A stretch of DNA of 21,378 bases from an uncultured Litorilinea sp. (GCA_937922105.1 CAKZVN010000014.1:1-21378); one strand, 5' to 3'. Positions 1 to 8,615 are shown, numbered from the stretch's first letter. The notes: generated by a model from the sequence alone, not told the origin. Translations and numbers: made by a program.

Positions 1-89
1 GCCGGCGCCGGTGCCGGCGCAACGGGCGCACAGGCGGCAACTACCAGCGTTACAACCAGCAGGGCGGCAATCAGACTCAGGCGTTGCAT
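1..89 (-). CDS. N-terminus of a lipoprotein (partial, runs off the left edge)
   Basis: Only the first 29 codons are in the window. They read as a lipoprotein signal peptide: Met-Gln-Arg, then a hydrophobic stretch (LSLIAALLVVTLVVAA), then a lipobox cysteine at residue 20 (VVAAC) followed by an Ala/Pro-rich linker (APVAPAPAP). This leader type is common on extracytoplasmic solute-binding proteins of ABC transporters and on other surface lipoproteins. The mature domain is outside the window, so the function is not known. The start is well supported: the ATG at 89 has an AAGGAG ribosome site about 7 nt upstream on the minus strand (within 94-103). The plus-strand reading frame over the same bases has no such support. 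Confidence 0.85.
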   Translation of the reverse strand, partial: MQRLSLIAALLVVTLVVAACAPVAPAPAP

Positions 90-198
90 GAAACTTCTCC
101 TTCGTGTGTGGTGTGTGTTGGTACAGCTTGTTGGTTGTGAAACTTCCGGCAAACGAGATGTTTTGCGTGGATTGTGGTGTTGCTGTATTGGAATCTTG

Positions 199-234
199 TT
201 GCACAATCCTTATGCATTTGCTGTGCAAAGTATA
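199..234 (-). promoter_or_regulatory. candidate operator (inverted repeat) next to a TATACT -10
   Basis: The arms TTGCACA (199-205) and TGTGCAA (222-228) are perfect 7-bp inverted repeats separated by 16 bp. On the minus strand a TATACT hexamer (234-229) lies directly upstream, so a transcript start would fall inside the repeat. That placement suits a repressor site, or a hairpin at the 5' end of the lipoprotein mRNA. No good -35 is seen, so the promoter call is weak. Confidence 0.35.
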
Positions 235-284
235 GGGCGCTCATTGGACAGCGCCGGTTGGAACACTTACATTCTCATCTTCTC

Positions 285-314
285 CTCATGTTGTGCCTTC
301 TCATGTTTTGCCTT
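285..314. repeat. imperfect 15-bp tandem repeat
   Basis: The unit CTCATGTTGTGCCTT (285-299) is followed directly by CTCATGTTTTGCCTT (300-314), with one mismatch. It lies in the divergent intergenic region, outside any gene. It may be a slippage duplication or a paired protein-binding site. Confidence 0.6.
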
Positions 315-389
315 CCATGCGCCCGGCTTCGGCGCGCGTAGGTGATCGCCAATCGGAACCCACCGCGCGCCACCGGTCCCGCGCGGCTG

Positions 390-398
390 TGGTACAAT
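390..398 (+). promoter_or_regulatory. extended -10 promoter for the ftsK operon
   Basis: TGG followed by TACAAT (393-398) is an extended -10 element (TGn plus hexamer). No -35 match is visible at 17-18 bp. A start near 405 would leave a leader of about 84 nt before the ATG at 489. The same TG-n-hexamer form recurs at other promoters in this window. Confidence 0.4.
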
Positions 399-488
399 CA
401 CGGCACAGGTATCGCTCGTAGCATTCGGCGATCGTTGAGGATCAGGTGTTTTTCCGGCGCGCAGGGCGCCGTTGTCTGTTTGTACGCC

Positions 489-1298
489 ATGCCCGACATT
501 GGTGAACTGCTCCGGCGCTGGCTGGACCAACTGGAACTGGACCGCTTGCCCACCCTGGAGCGGTTGGCGGCGTCTATGGACCCGGTCGCCTGGACGCTGG
601 TGGGGTTGTTGGTGAGCGCGGTGGTGGTGGGAATCTTTTTCAGCTTGAGCACGCGGCGCGCCTTTTTGGCCCCGGACGATACGGAAACTACCCCGGAGGT
701 GCTGCTGGTACGCTTGAAGCAGGACCCGACGCGCCTTTCCCCCGTGGCGATTTTGAGCCGGCTGGGCGCGGAGGCTACGCTGGAACTGCTGGAATATGGC
801 GACCAGATTCAGGCCAAAGAGTGGCGCTATCGCTGGAGCCATGTGCGCGAGGAGTTGCTGCGTCTCTTGGGTCAGCAAAACGCGTTTGGGCCGACCTATG
901 CCCTGGCGCGCTATTATCGCAGCGCGGATACGCAGGAGCCGGACACCATTCGTATCCGGCGCACGGCCCTGCTCCATAAATTGGGGCAACGCGCCTATCT
1001 GGAGCCGAACGCGGACGGGGCACCGGCGCAACTGCGTGTGCGCCGCCACGCTGCCGAGGTGGAAGGGGATTTGGGCTTCGAGGGCGAGACCTATTGGTTG
1101 ATGGCGGATGAGCCGGCTCCGCCCGCGTCCGGTCCCTTGATCGAGATGGACCCCATCGAATTTCGCACCCTCAACGACGCGGAACTCAACCTGCATATTC
1201 GCCGCACACCGATGGTAGGCGGCGGGTTCCGGTTGAGCCTTAAGAAGCGCCGCAAGATGTGGGTGGTGGTGGACGAACAAGTAGAGTGGGTGAGTTGA
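489..1298 (+). CDS. hypothetical single-pass membrane protein
   Basis: I do not recognise a family. The 269-aa protein starts at ATG 489 (MPDIGELLRR). It has an amphipathic N-terminal stretch, one strong transmembrane segment at about residues 33-53, and then a soluble part of about 215 residues. The soluble part is rich in Leu, Arg and Glu (residues about 70-150, probably helical) and ends in a strand-rich segment (ending WVVVDEQVEWVS). The frame stays open upstream to 342, but that stretch contains the promoter and reads as low-quality coding sequence. No clear ribosome site precedes 489, so the start is less certain than the frame. The stop lies 5 nt before the next ATG, so it is very probably cotranscribed with the GAF-HTH protein and ftsK. 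An anchoring or scaffold role would be a guess. Confidence 0.7.
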   Translation: MPDIGELLRRWLDQLELDRLPTLERLAASMDPVAWTLVGLLVSAVVVGIFFSLSTRRAFLAPDDTETTPEVLLVRLKQDPTRLSPVAILSRLGAEATLELLEYGDQIQAKEWRYRWSHVREELLRLLGQQNAFGPTYALARYYRSADTQEPDTIRIRRTALLHKLGQRAYLEPNADGAPAQLRVRRHAAEVEGDLGFEGETYWLMADEPAPPASGPLIEMDPIEFRTLNDAELNLHIRRTPMVGGGFRLSLKKRRKMWVVVDEQVEWVS

Positions 1299-1303
1299 GC
1301 GCG

Positions 1304-3331
1304 ATGGACGGGTTTTGGTCGTTGTTGCCGGCATTGTTGGACTTTCTAAATGTCGCGCTGTCGTCGGTCTTGGTGATTTTGGCCTTTTCACTTTTGGCCT
1401 ACACCTTGACCTACAACTTCCGCGACAGTGTGGCGCGCTGGTTTGCCCTGTTGTTGGCGTGTGTGGCGCTCTCCTACGCGGCGGAGGTAGCGCTGGACCG
1501 TGTGCTGTCCGCGGCGTCGGCGGCGCGCTGGCTGCGCCTCCAGTGGCTGGGCATTGCCATGTTGCCCGCGGCCTACTATCTCTTCTCGCTGGCGGTCTTA
1601 CGCACCACCAACTATCGGATGTCGCGACGGCGCTGGATTGCGGCGGTAGGGGTAGTCTTGTCGTTCTTGAGCGCCGCCAGCGCGCTGTTCGGCGACCAGA
1701 TCGTAGGTGAGGTGGTCTATCGCCCGCCCATCAGCTATTTGCAACCGGGACCGCTCTTTTGGCCCTTTGCCGCCTACTTTGTGGCTGCGCTGGGCTTGTC
1801 GTTTGCCAATGTATGGAAGGCGCGTGCCCGCTGCTTGACCGACGCCAGCCGCCAGCGTATGACTCATCTGTTGATTGCGTTCGGCGCGCCGGCGGTGGGG
1901 ATCTTCCCCTATTTGATCGGCTTCGGACGTTTTGCCCCGGACGATCAATCCGGCGTCTTGATCTTGGTGGCGGCGCTGATGGTGAACAGCGCGGTAGCGG
2001 TGTTGCTGGTTCTGATGGCGTATGCCGTCGCCTATTTTGGTGTCTTGACGCCGGACCGCGTGGTGCGCTATCGGCTGATCCGCTTTTTCTTTCGCGGGCC
2101 GGTGGTGGCGATTGTGGTCATTCTGGCGGTGCAGACGGTGCCGCGCATCGAGCGGCTGTTGGGTTTGCCGCGTGATATTGTGTTGTTCAGCGTGATCACC
2201 GGCGTGATCGTACTGAGCCAGCTCATTCTCAGCGTAACGAAAACGTTGGTAGACCGTCTTGTCTATCGAGAAGATCGCGATGAAATCGCGTGGTTGCGTG
2301 AGTTGGATCGTCGTTTGCTGGCTACAAGCGACGTCCGTCAATTCCTCGAAAACAATTTAGCCGCCTTGTGCGAGCTGCTGCGAGTGCCGTCGGGCTTTGT
2401 GGCGGCAACGGCAGGCCCGGACCTCATGTTGGAGGCTGTCATCGGACCTGCCGATACGCGCGAGGCGGTGATTGCGGTAGACGACTGGGGCGAGGCGCTG
2501 ACCGAAGCCCTCAAGCAGGAGGATATCGCGGCGCATCCGCTTTCGCACCGGGGTTTCTGGGTTTGGCCCTTGCTGGAGCCGGGGTCAGAGAACGGGGAGC
2601 GCCGGGTGGTAGGGATTCTGGGGGTCAAGGCGCGCACGGAGACGCCCCTGCTCACCCAGGATGAAGCGGCGGTGTTGGACCGCATGGTGGCGAGCGTGGC
2701 GCGTGCCTTGATGGACCGCCAACTCCAGCAACGGGTCTTTGAGGCGCTCCGGCGCATCATCCCGGACATCGAGCGCATCCAGCAGATGCGCAATGTGGTG
2801 CCGTATCAGACACATGAGAGTGATGAGTCGCCTACCAGCGCCTTGCTCAATCCCAGCCCGATTCATAGCCCTGAATTCGAGGTGTGGGTCAAGGATGCAC
2901 TCAGCCATTACTGGGGCGGGCCGAAACTGACCCGCAGCCCGCTGGTCCATCTGCGGGTGGTGGGGGAGGCTATAGACCGCGCCAACGGCAATCCGACCAA
3001 GGCGTTGCGGCTGGTGTTGGGGACCGCCATCGAGAGGTTGCGACCCGACGGTCGCCAAAGCCTTAGCACGCCGGAATGGTTGCTCTATAACATCCTGGAG
3101 ATGCGCTTTATCCAGGGGCGCAAGGTGCGCGAGATCGCCGATCGCCTTGCTATCAGCGAAAGCGATCTCTATCGCAAGCAGCGGGTCGCCATCGGTCAAG
3201 TGGCGCGGGTGCTCACCGAGATGGAGCAAAGCAACGGCGACCTGTTCGACTGGATTGACCCGGCGCCAGGCGCGCTCAACGGTTCCGAAGCCAAGCGGGT
3301 GAAGGAGGAGTCTCCCACCGGTTCCAGCTAG
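1304..3331 (+). CDS. multi-TM sensor with GAF domain and C-terminal sigma-70-region-4-like HTH
   Basis: The protein has 675 aa from ATG 1304, 5 nt after the previous stop. Residues 1-325 hold about nine hydrophobic segments resembling the 7TM N-terminal region of some histidine kinases. Residues about 329-472 look like a GAF domain, beginning at the segment LRELDRRLLATSDVRQFLEN. A conserved-looking linker follows (KDALSHYWGGPKLTRSPL). A helix-turn-helix lies at about 595-640 (RFIQGRKVREIADRLAISES), similar to sigma factor region 4 and LuxR-type HTHs. No HisKA, HATPase, GGDEF or phosphatase motif is present. The layout suggests a membrane-held one-component regulator that senses a ligand through TM/GAF parts and contacts DNA directly; this is inference. 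It sits between a one-TM protein and ftsK in a tight operon. The TM and GAF parts are clear, and the HTH is likely but not proved. Confidence 0.8.
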   Translation: MDGFWSLLPALLDFLNVALSSVLVILAFSLLAYTLTYNFRDSVARWFALLLACVALSYAAEVALDRVLSAASAARWLRLQWLGIAMLPAAYYLFSLAVLRTTNYRMSRRRWIAAVGVVLSFLSAASALFGDQIVGEVVYRPPISYLQPGPLFWPFAAYFVAALGLSFANVWKARARCLTDASRQRMTHLLIAFGAPAVGIFPYLIGFGRFAPDDQSGVLILVAALMVNSAVAVLLVLMAYAVAYFGVLTPDRVVRYRLIRFFFRGPVVAIVVILAVQTVPRIERLLGLPRDIVLFSVITGVIVLSQLILSVTKTLVDRLVYREDRDEIAWLRELDRRLLATSDVRQFLENNLAALCELLRVPSGFVAATAGPDLMLEAVIGPADTREAVIAVDDWGEALTEALKQEDIAAHPLSHRGFWVWPLLEPGSENGERRVVGILGVKARTETPLLTQDEAAVLDRMVASVARALMDRQLQQRVFEALRRIIPDIERIQQMRNVVPYQTHESDESPTSALLNPSPIHSPEFEVWVKDALSHYWGGPKLTRSPLVHLRVVGEAIDRANGNPTKALRLVLGTAIERLRPDGRQSLSTPEWLLYNILEMRFIQGRKVREIADRLAISESDLYRKQRVAIGQVARVLTEMEQSNGDLFDWIDPAPGALNGSEAKRVKEESPTGSS

Positions 3332-3376
3332 GCCGCGACGGTTGAGCCGCAGCGCCGGCAGGAATCGAGGGGAAAT

Positions 3377-5653
3377 ATGGCAAAATCCGAACTTCGCATC
3401 AACCGCATGGTTCCGTCCCGCACGCTGGGCGGATGGGATTTCAGCGGGCAGGCCCAGTCCAATCTCCAACTGTTGGGCTTGGTGATAGCCGTGGTGGGCG
3501 CGCTGCTTTTTCTCAGTCTGCGTAGCGCGGACGGGTTGCCCTGGCTGGTCAAGATGATCGGGTGGACCGCCCCCTTGTTTGCGCTGGGGCTGATGTTGTT
3601 GGGCGCGGTGCTGGTCCTGGGCGAGCGTGCCGGCTACTGGAGTGTGGAGGCAATGCTGGGCGGTGAGTTGCTCTTGCTTGGTTTGCAAGTGGGCGCCTTT
3701 GCCTGGCACAACCCGGTCTTTCATTGGAACCTGATCCCCAACGACGGGCGCTACGGCGGCTATGTGGGCGGGGTGCTGGGTGGCCTACTGGTCGCGGGGT
3801 TCGGACAGGGTGTGGCAGGCGGATTGGCCCTTGCCCTGTGTGCTTGCGGCGCGTTTCTGCTCATCCGTTTTACCCCTCTCTATTTCATTGCTGCCTATGG
3901 ATGGCATCTCCTGCGTTGGGCGGGCGCGGTCTGGGTCAGCTGGACGGCTGCCGTACCCGCGCCCCACAGGACAGCGCGCCACACGCCGGGGTCTCCGCTG
4001 CCGTTGACGCCGAATTTCGTCTCGGCGAGCCATGACGCCGCAGAGTGGGATGAAGCCGGGGAGTCCACCGCGCGTCCACGGGCACGCACGGCGCGACCGC
4101 GCAGCCAAGTTGCTGTCGTCCCGGTGTCGCCTGCTGCGGCTACGCCTGCGACGCAGACCAAGCGCAGCGCACGCGCGCCCAAGCCTCCGGCACGACCCGC
4201 CGACCTGCCGCCGTTGGATCTTCTCAGCGCAGATACGGGGAGCTATGGCAGCGTGGATGTGGACGCAGTGCAGGCGATCATCGAGAGCACGCTGGAGGAT
4301 TTCGGCGTGCCGGTGCGCGTGGTGCATGTGGAGAGCGGGCCGACGGTAACCCAGTTCGGCGTGGAGCCGCTCTTTGTGGAGCAATCGGGCAAGCGACGCA
4401 AGGTGCGCGTCAACCGCATTGTGAATCTTGCCGACGATCTGGCGTTGGCGTTGGCGGCGCCGGCAGTGCGCATCGAGGCGCCGGTGCCGGGCCGTCCCTA
4501 TGTGGGCATCGAGGTGCCCAACGCGACCAAGGCGCTGGTTTCGCTGCGCGGGTTGCTGGAGAGCAACTCGGTGCGCCGCCAAGACGGGAAATTGCTCTTG
4601 GCGCTGGGCCGCGACACGGCGGGCGCGCCGGTGACCATGGATCTCACCCGCGCGCCCCATCTGCTGATTGCCGGCGCGACCGGGTCGGGCAAGTCGGTCT
4701 GTATCAACACCATCATCACCAGCCTGCTCATGCAGCATGGACCGGAGAGCCTGCGCTTTGTGATGGTGGACCCCAAGATGGTGGAACTGCCCGGCTACAA
4801 CGGCATCCCCCATCTGCTGGGCAAAGTCATCACCGACATGGACCAGGTGATGGGCGCGCTGACGTGGTTGCTCTTGCAGATGGACGATCGCTATCAGTTG
4901 TTCCGCGAGGCGGGCGTGCGCCACATTGAGGCCTATAACGAGATCGCCCGCCGCGCCAAGCGGGGCAGCAACGCGCCGGAACCGCTGCCCTACATTGTGC
5001 TGGTGGTGGACGAACTGGCGGATTTGATGATGACCGCAGCCGAGGATGTGGAGCGTCAGCTGTGTCGCTTGGCACAAAAGGCACGCGCCACCGGTATCCA
5101 CTTGATCGTGGCGACCCAGCGCCCCAGCACGGATGTGGTGACAGGGCTGATCAAGGCGAACTTTCCCTCGCGCATTGCTTTTGCCGTGACCAGCCAGATT
5201 GACAGCCGCGTGATTTTGGATACGCCGGGTGCGGAGAATCTGCTGGGCCGCGGCGATATGTTGGTCATGCGCCCGGACATGGGCAAGCTCACGCGCGTGC
5301 AGGGCTGTTATCTCTCCGACAGTGAGATCGCGGCAGTGGTCCACCACTGGCGGGCGCGTGCCGCCCAAGACGGCACGGGGCCTGTAGTTCCGCCCTGGAA
5401 CGGACTGCTGGACCGCATGGATGAGGAAGACGAGCTGTTGCAAGATGCGATTGACGTGCTGCGCGGGCTGCGGACGTGCAGCGTGAGTCTGTTGCAGCGC
5501 AAACTCCGCATCGGCTATCCAAAGGCGGCGCGCTTGATGGAGCAACTGGCGGACAACGGCATCGTCGGGCCGGATTTGGGGGGCGGACAGGGCCGCGCGG
5601 TCTTGCTGCGCGAGGAAGAGGAGGAGACCGCAGCGGAAGCCGCCTATCACTAG
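3377..5653 (+). CDS. ftsK: FtsK/SpoIIIE-type DNA translocase
   Basis: This is a hexameric ATP-driven DNA pump at the division septum that clears chromosome ends and aids dimer resolution (family knowledge). The 758-aa protein shows the standard order. There are four to five membrane segments at about 30-48, 63-82, 94-110 and 130-163. A low-complexity Ala/Pro/Arg linker covers about 195-285, followed by the alpha/beta motor domains. Walker A is GATGSGKS at 433-440 (Lys439) and Walker B is IVLVVDELADL with Asp545. The DNA-reading gamma winged-helix lies at about 683-745 (LLQRKLRIGYPKAARLMEQL). The size is normal for the family. The start at ATG 3377 has a GAGGGG-like ribosome site a few bases upstream and lies 45 nt after the previous stop, so it probably shares that transcript. 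A palindromic terminator follows. Confidence 0.96.
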   Translation: MAKSELRINRMVPSRTLGGWDFSGQAQSNLQLLGLVIAVVGALLFLSLRSADGLPWLVKMIGWTAPLFALGLMLLGAVLVLGERAGYWSVEAMLGGELLLLGLQVGAFAWHNPVFHWNLIPNDGRYGGYVGGVLGGLLVAGFGQGVAGGLALALCACGAFLLIRFTPLYFIAAYGWHLLRWAGAVWVSWTAAVPAPHRTARHTPGSPLPLTPNFVSASHDAAEWDEAGESTARPRARTARPRSQVAVVPVSPAAATPATQTKRSARAPKPPARPADLPPLDLLSADTGSYGSVDVDAVQAIIESTLEDFGVPVRVVHVESGPTVTQFGVEPLFVEQSGKRRKVRVNRIVNLADDLALALAAPAVRIEAPVPGRPYVGIEVPNATKALVSLRGLLESNSVRRQDGKLLLALGRDTAGAPVTMDLTRAPHLLIAGATGSGKSVCINTIITSLLMQHGPESLRFVMVDPKMVELPGYNGIPHLLGKVITDMDQVMGALTWLLLQMDDRYQLFREAGVRHIEAYNEIARRAKRGSNAPEPLPYIVLVVDELADLMMTAAEDVERQLCRLAQKARATGIHLIVATQRPSTDVVTGLIKANFPSRIAFAVTSQIDSRVILDTPGAENLLGRGDMLVMRPDMGKLTRVQGCYLSDSEIAAVVHHWRARAAQDGTGPVVPPWNGLLDRMDEEDELLQDAIDVLRGLRTCSVSLLQRKLRIGYPKAARLMEQLADNGIVGPDLGGGQGRAVLLREEEEETAAEAAYH

Positions 5654-5686
5654 CTTCTGCGGCGATGGGATAGTTGACGACCGACC

Positions 5687-5718
5687 GGGCGCGAACCGCG
5701 GTTCGCGCCCGTTATTTT
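5687..5718 (+). terminator. palindromic intrinsic terminator after ftsK
   Basis: Positions 5687-5710 are a perfect 24-bp palindrome (half-site GGGCGCGAACCG and its exact complement), followed by GTTATTTT. The folded RNA would be a very strong GC-rich hairpin with a tight loop and a T-rich tail. It separates the ftsK operon from the methyltransferase gene. A perfect two-fold palindrome could also be bound by a dimeric protein. Confidence 0.75.
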
Positions 5719-5798
5719 CGACCGACTTCGTAACCCGCATGGCGACGTCTTCTGCCCTATCCGGTAGAGGGCAAAGCGTCGGGCAAAGGATATCCGCT

Positions 5799-6719
5799 AT
5801 GGCAAGGGGTTCGCGCACCAGTAAATTCGGCACCACCGCGCGGGTGAGCCATGACTCCACCGACTACTATCAATCGAAACTTTATGCCGAGTTGGGGCGC
5901 GCCATCGAAGCGTCCCCGGTCCCGGACCAGCCTTTTCCCCATGAGCTACACAATCGTATCCTCCTGGGCAGCGCCGAGGACATGGGCGCGATTCCCAGCA
6001 ATTCGCTGCACCTGATGATTACGTCACCGCCCTACAATGTGTCGAAGGAGTATGACGACGACCTGTCGTTGAGCGAGTATTTGCAGTTGCTGGAGGCGGT
6101 CTTTGCCGAGACCTACCGGGTGCTGGTGCATGGGGGGCGGGTGTGCATCAACGTTGCCAACTTAGGGCGTAAGCCTTATATCCCGTTGTCGGATCATATT
6201 TCCCAATTGATGGCGCGCATCGGCTTCCTTATGCGTGGGGAGATCATTTGGTACAAGGGTGCGGGCGCGGGGGTTTCGATGGCGTGGGGCAGCTGGCAAT
6301 CGGCAGCCAATCCCGTGCTGCGCGATGTCCACGAGTATATTTTGGTCTTTTGCAAAGGCACGTTTTCCCGCAAGGGGAACGGCAAAGCCAGCACCATCAG
6401 CCGCGAGCAATTCATGGAGTGGACCAAGTCGGTCTGGCACATCAACCCGGAATCGGCTAAGAAGGTCGGGCATCCGGCGCCGTTCCCGGTAGAATTGCCG
6501 GCGCGCTTGATCCAACTCTATTCGTTTCAAGGTGACGTAGTGCTGGACCCGTTCATGGGCAGCGGCAGCACGGCGCTGGCGGCGTGGCAGGCCGATCGCG
6601 TCTATGTGGGGTATGAGATTGATCCCACGTATCTGGAGGTCGCCGAGGCGCGCTTGGCTGCGCTCAAGCTATCTACCCGCCATGGCGCTGTGGACGAAGC
6701 AGAGCCGCCCGCAACCTAG
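5799..6719 (+). CDS. site-specific DNA methyltransferase, beta class (N6-adenine or N4-cytosine)
   Basis: It transfers a methyl group from S-adenosylmethionine to an exocyclic amino group in DNA. The catalytic motif IV TSPPYN lies at residues 75-80 and the SAM-binding motif I DPFMGSGS at 250-257. Catalytic motif before SAM motif is the beta-class order. SPPY is frequent in N4-cytosine enzymes but also occurs in N6-adenine ones, so the base is not decided. The region between them carries the rest of the fold (EIIWYKGAGAGVSMAWGSW) and the target-recognition part. I prefer ATG 5799 (306 aa) because AAAGGA lies 8 nt upstream. The in-frame ATG at 5739 would add 20 residues and has no ribosome site. 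No restriction endonuclease, specificity subunit or repair gene is adjacent, so it appears to be an orphan methyltransferase. It converges with ftsH. Confidence 0.9.
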   Translation: MARGSRTSKFGTTARVSHDSTDYYQSKLYAELGRAIEASPVPDQPFPHELHNRILLGSAEDMGAIPSNSLHLMITSPPYNVSKEYDDDLSLSEYLQLLEAVFAETYRVLVHGGRVCINVANLGRKPYIPLSDHISQLMARIGFLMRGEIIWYKGAGAGVSMAWGSWQSAANPVLRDVHEYILVFCKGTFSRKGNGKASTISREQFMEWTKSVWHINPESAKKVGHPAPFPVELPARLIQLYSFQGDVVLDPFMGSGSTALAAWQADRVYVGYEIDPTYLEVAEARLAALKLSTRHGAVDEAEPPAT

Positions 6720-6723
6720 GTCA

Positions 6724-6754
6724 CGGACGGCTCCGAAGCAACCGGATTTGGTTG
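6724..6754. other. small hairpins in the convergent methyltransferase/ftsH gap
   Basis: Two short inverted repeats fill the 46-bp gap between the convergent stop codons: CGGA/TCCG (6724-6735) and CAACC/GGTTG (6739-6754). Neither is followed by a T tract. They could act as a weak bidirectional stop or do nothing. Confidence 0.25.
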
Positions 6755-6765
6755 TGGCGTGCGGT

Positions 6766-8586
6766 TTACGCGGCCTGGAAGACAGCCTCGAACTCCTCGT
6801 TGTTGAGCGTCTCGCGGTCGAGTAGGGCGTGCGCAATGGCGTGGAGCTTGTCCAGGTTGCTGCTGATCATGGCGCGCACACGGGTATAGGCCTCGTCCAC
6901 GATGCGCCGCACCTCGGCATCAATCAACTCTGCGACTTCCTCGCTATAGTTGCGCTGCTCGGCTAGCTCGCGGCCCAGGAAGACCAACTCGTCCTGTTGA
7001 CCGAATTGCAACGGCCCCATGGCTTCGCTCATGCCATATTTGGTGACCATGGCGCGGGCCATGCTGGTGAGCATCTGAATGTCGCCGCTGGCTCCGGTGG
7101 TGATCTCTCCGAAGACAATCTCCTCGGCAACGCGACCGCCCAGCGCGGTGGCGATGCGGTCGTGGAAGTAGGAGCGGTTGTTCAACACACGGTCGTGCTC
7201 GGAGATCTGCCAGACGTAACCGGCAGCGCTGCTGCGCGGGACGATGGTGATCTTTTGGATGGGGTCGGCGTGCTCGCACAGACGCGCGACCAGGGCATGC
7301 CCGGCTTCGTGATAGGCAACGACGCGACGCTCGCGTTCGGACATGAGACGGCTGCGCCGCTCCGGCCCGCCCAGACCGATGCGCTCCACGGCTTCTTGCA
7401 ACTCCGCCATCCCGATCATGCGCTTGTTGCGCCGCGCGGCGTAGATGGCGGCTTCGTTGACGACGTTTTCCAGGTCAGCCCCGGCAAAGCCCGGCGTCTG
7501 GCGCGCAATGACCTCCAAGTCTACATCGGGGGCCAATGGTTTGCCGCGCACATGCACCTTGAGAATCTCCATGCGCCCGTTGACGTCGGGCCGGTCCATA
7601 GTGACACGACGGTCGAAGCGACCGGGGCGCAGCAACGCCGGGTCCAGGATGTCGGGCCGGTTGGTGGCGGCGATCAGGATGACGTTGGTGTCGGTGCCGA
7701 AGCCGTCCATCTCTACCAGGATTTGGTTGAGCGTCTGTTCGCGCTCGTCGTGGGAGCCGCCTAGCCCGGTGCCGCGATAGCGCCCCACCGCGTCAATCTC
7801 GTCAATGAAGATGATGCAGGGGCTGTTGCGCTTGGCTTGCTCGAAGAGGTCGCGCACGCGGCTGGCACCCACACCCACAAACATCTCGACAAATTCCGAA
7901 CCGGAGATGGAGAAGAAGGGCACGCCTGCTTCACCGGAGACGGCTTTTGCCATCAGTGTTTTGCCTGTTCCCGGCGGGCCGACCAACAACACGCCCTTGG
8001 GGATGCGCGCGCCCAGTGCAGCGAACTTTTGCGGCTCCTTGAGGAATTCCACGATTTCTTGGAGTTCCATCTTGGCTTCATCGGAGCCGGCGACGTCGGC
8101 AAAGGTCACGGTCGGTTTGTCACCGGTGAAGAGGCGCGCCTTGCTCTTGCCGAAGGAAAGGGCTTGGTTGTTGCTGCCCTGGCTCTGGCGGAAGAGAATG
8201 AGGAACAGACCGGCGATGAAGATGATGGGCAAGAGATTGAGCAGCAGCGCAAACCAGTTGCCGCTGTTGCCCGGCGCTTCATAGTGGAGCCGGACACGCG
8301 CCATCTGCTGGGGGGTGACACCTAGGCCGACCAGCGTTTCGGTCAACGGCACGTTGGCTTCGCGGCGGGTGATCAGGGGGGGCTGGTTCTCGTCCACGAT
8401 CACTTGGATTTCCGGTCCGTTGACGCGGATGCTTTGCACCGTGCCCTTGCGAATGGCGTCTGCCAGCTGGCTGAGGCTGATCTGCTGGGGCGATTGGTCA
8501 GGCCGATAGATATTGAGAAACAGCGCCGCGCCAGCTACCAAGATCAATAGATAGACAAACGCGTTGCGACTCCAATTTGCGTTCAA
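6766..8586 (-). CDS. ftsH: FtsH, membrane-bound AAA+ zinc metalloprotease
   Basis: A processive ATP-dependent protease of the inner membrane that removes misfolded membrane proteins and short-lived regulators (family knowledge). The 606-aa protein has TM1 at about 9-27, an extracytoplasmic domain, TM2 at 111-132, and then the AAA+ module. Walker A is GPPGTGKT at 203-210, Walker B is [11 protein letters not shown], and the second region of homology is [20 protein letters not shown]. The peptidase motif HEAGH is at 426-430, and an Asp in GASGDIQM is the likely third zinc ligand. All catalytic elements are intact. The start is TTG at 8586: a perfect AGGAGG (8597-8592) lies 5 nt upstream and no better ATG exists. 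The gene is monocistronic in this window, divergent from the rhodanese gene and convergent with the methyltransferase. Confidence 0.97.
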   Translation of the reverse strand: MNANWSRNAFVYLLILVAGAALFLNIYRPDQSPQQISLSQLADAIRKGTVQSIRVNGPEIQVIVDENQPPLITRREANVPLTETLVGLGVTPQQMARVRLHYEAPGNSGNWFALLLNLLPIIFIAGLFLILFRQSQGSNNQALSFGKSKARLFTGDKPTVTFADVAGSDEAKMELQEIVEFLKEPQKFAALGARIPKGVLLVGPPGTGKTLMAKAVSGEAGVPFFSISGSEFVEMFVGVGASRVRDLFEQAKRNSPCIIFIDEIDAVGRYRGTGLGGSHDEREQTLNQILVEMDGFGTDTNVILIAATNRPDILDPALLRPGRFDRRVTMDRPDVNGRMEILKVHVRGKPLAPDVDLEVIARQTPGFAGADLENVVNEAAIYAARRNKRMIGMAELQEAVERIGLGGPERRSRLMSERERRVVAYHEAGHALVARLCEHADPIQKITIVPRSSAAGYVWQISEHDRVLNNRSYFHDRIATALGGRVAEEIVFGEITTGASGDIQMLTSMARAMVTKYGMSEAMGPLQFGQQDELVFLGRELAEQRNYSEEVAELIDAEVRRIVDEAYTRVRAMISSNLDKLHAIAHALLDRETLNNEEFEAVFQAA

Positions 8587-8615
8587 GGCTTCCTCCTGTA
8601 TGCTCTCTTGACGGT

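Larger units (their letters stand above)
90..488. other. 399-bp divergent intergenic region, non-coding
   Basis: This region separates the leftward lipoprotein gene from the rightward operon. It is clearly lower in GC than its surroundings and rich in T and G on the plus strand up to about 320. It holds an inverted repeat beside a minus-strand -10-like hexamer (199-234), an imperfect tandem repeat (285-314), an extended -10 for the rightward genes (390-398) and a 6-bp stem hairpin (CGGCGC/GCGCCG) near 458-474. No convincing protein-coding frame is present. Confidence 0.6.

Noticed and set aside
88..345. 85-aa plus-strand frame with Cys-rich product
   Set aside because: It overlaps a better supported minus-strand lipoprotein start and the intergenic repeats, and has no ribosome site.
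267..1391. 374-aa open frame on the minus strand
   Set aside because: It is antisense to two plus-strand genes with clear TM structure, is rich in His/Gln/Arg as expected of a GC-rich shadow frame, and has no family motif.
3785..5860. 691-aa open frame antisense to ftsK
   Set aside because: The complement is an unambiguous FtsK with Walker motifs. The antisense product is low-complexity His/Arg/Gln sequence with no recognisable fold.
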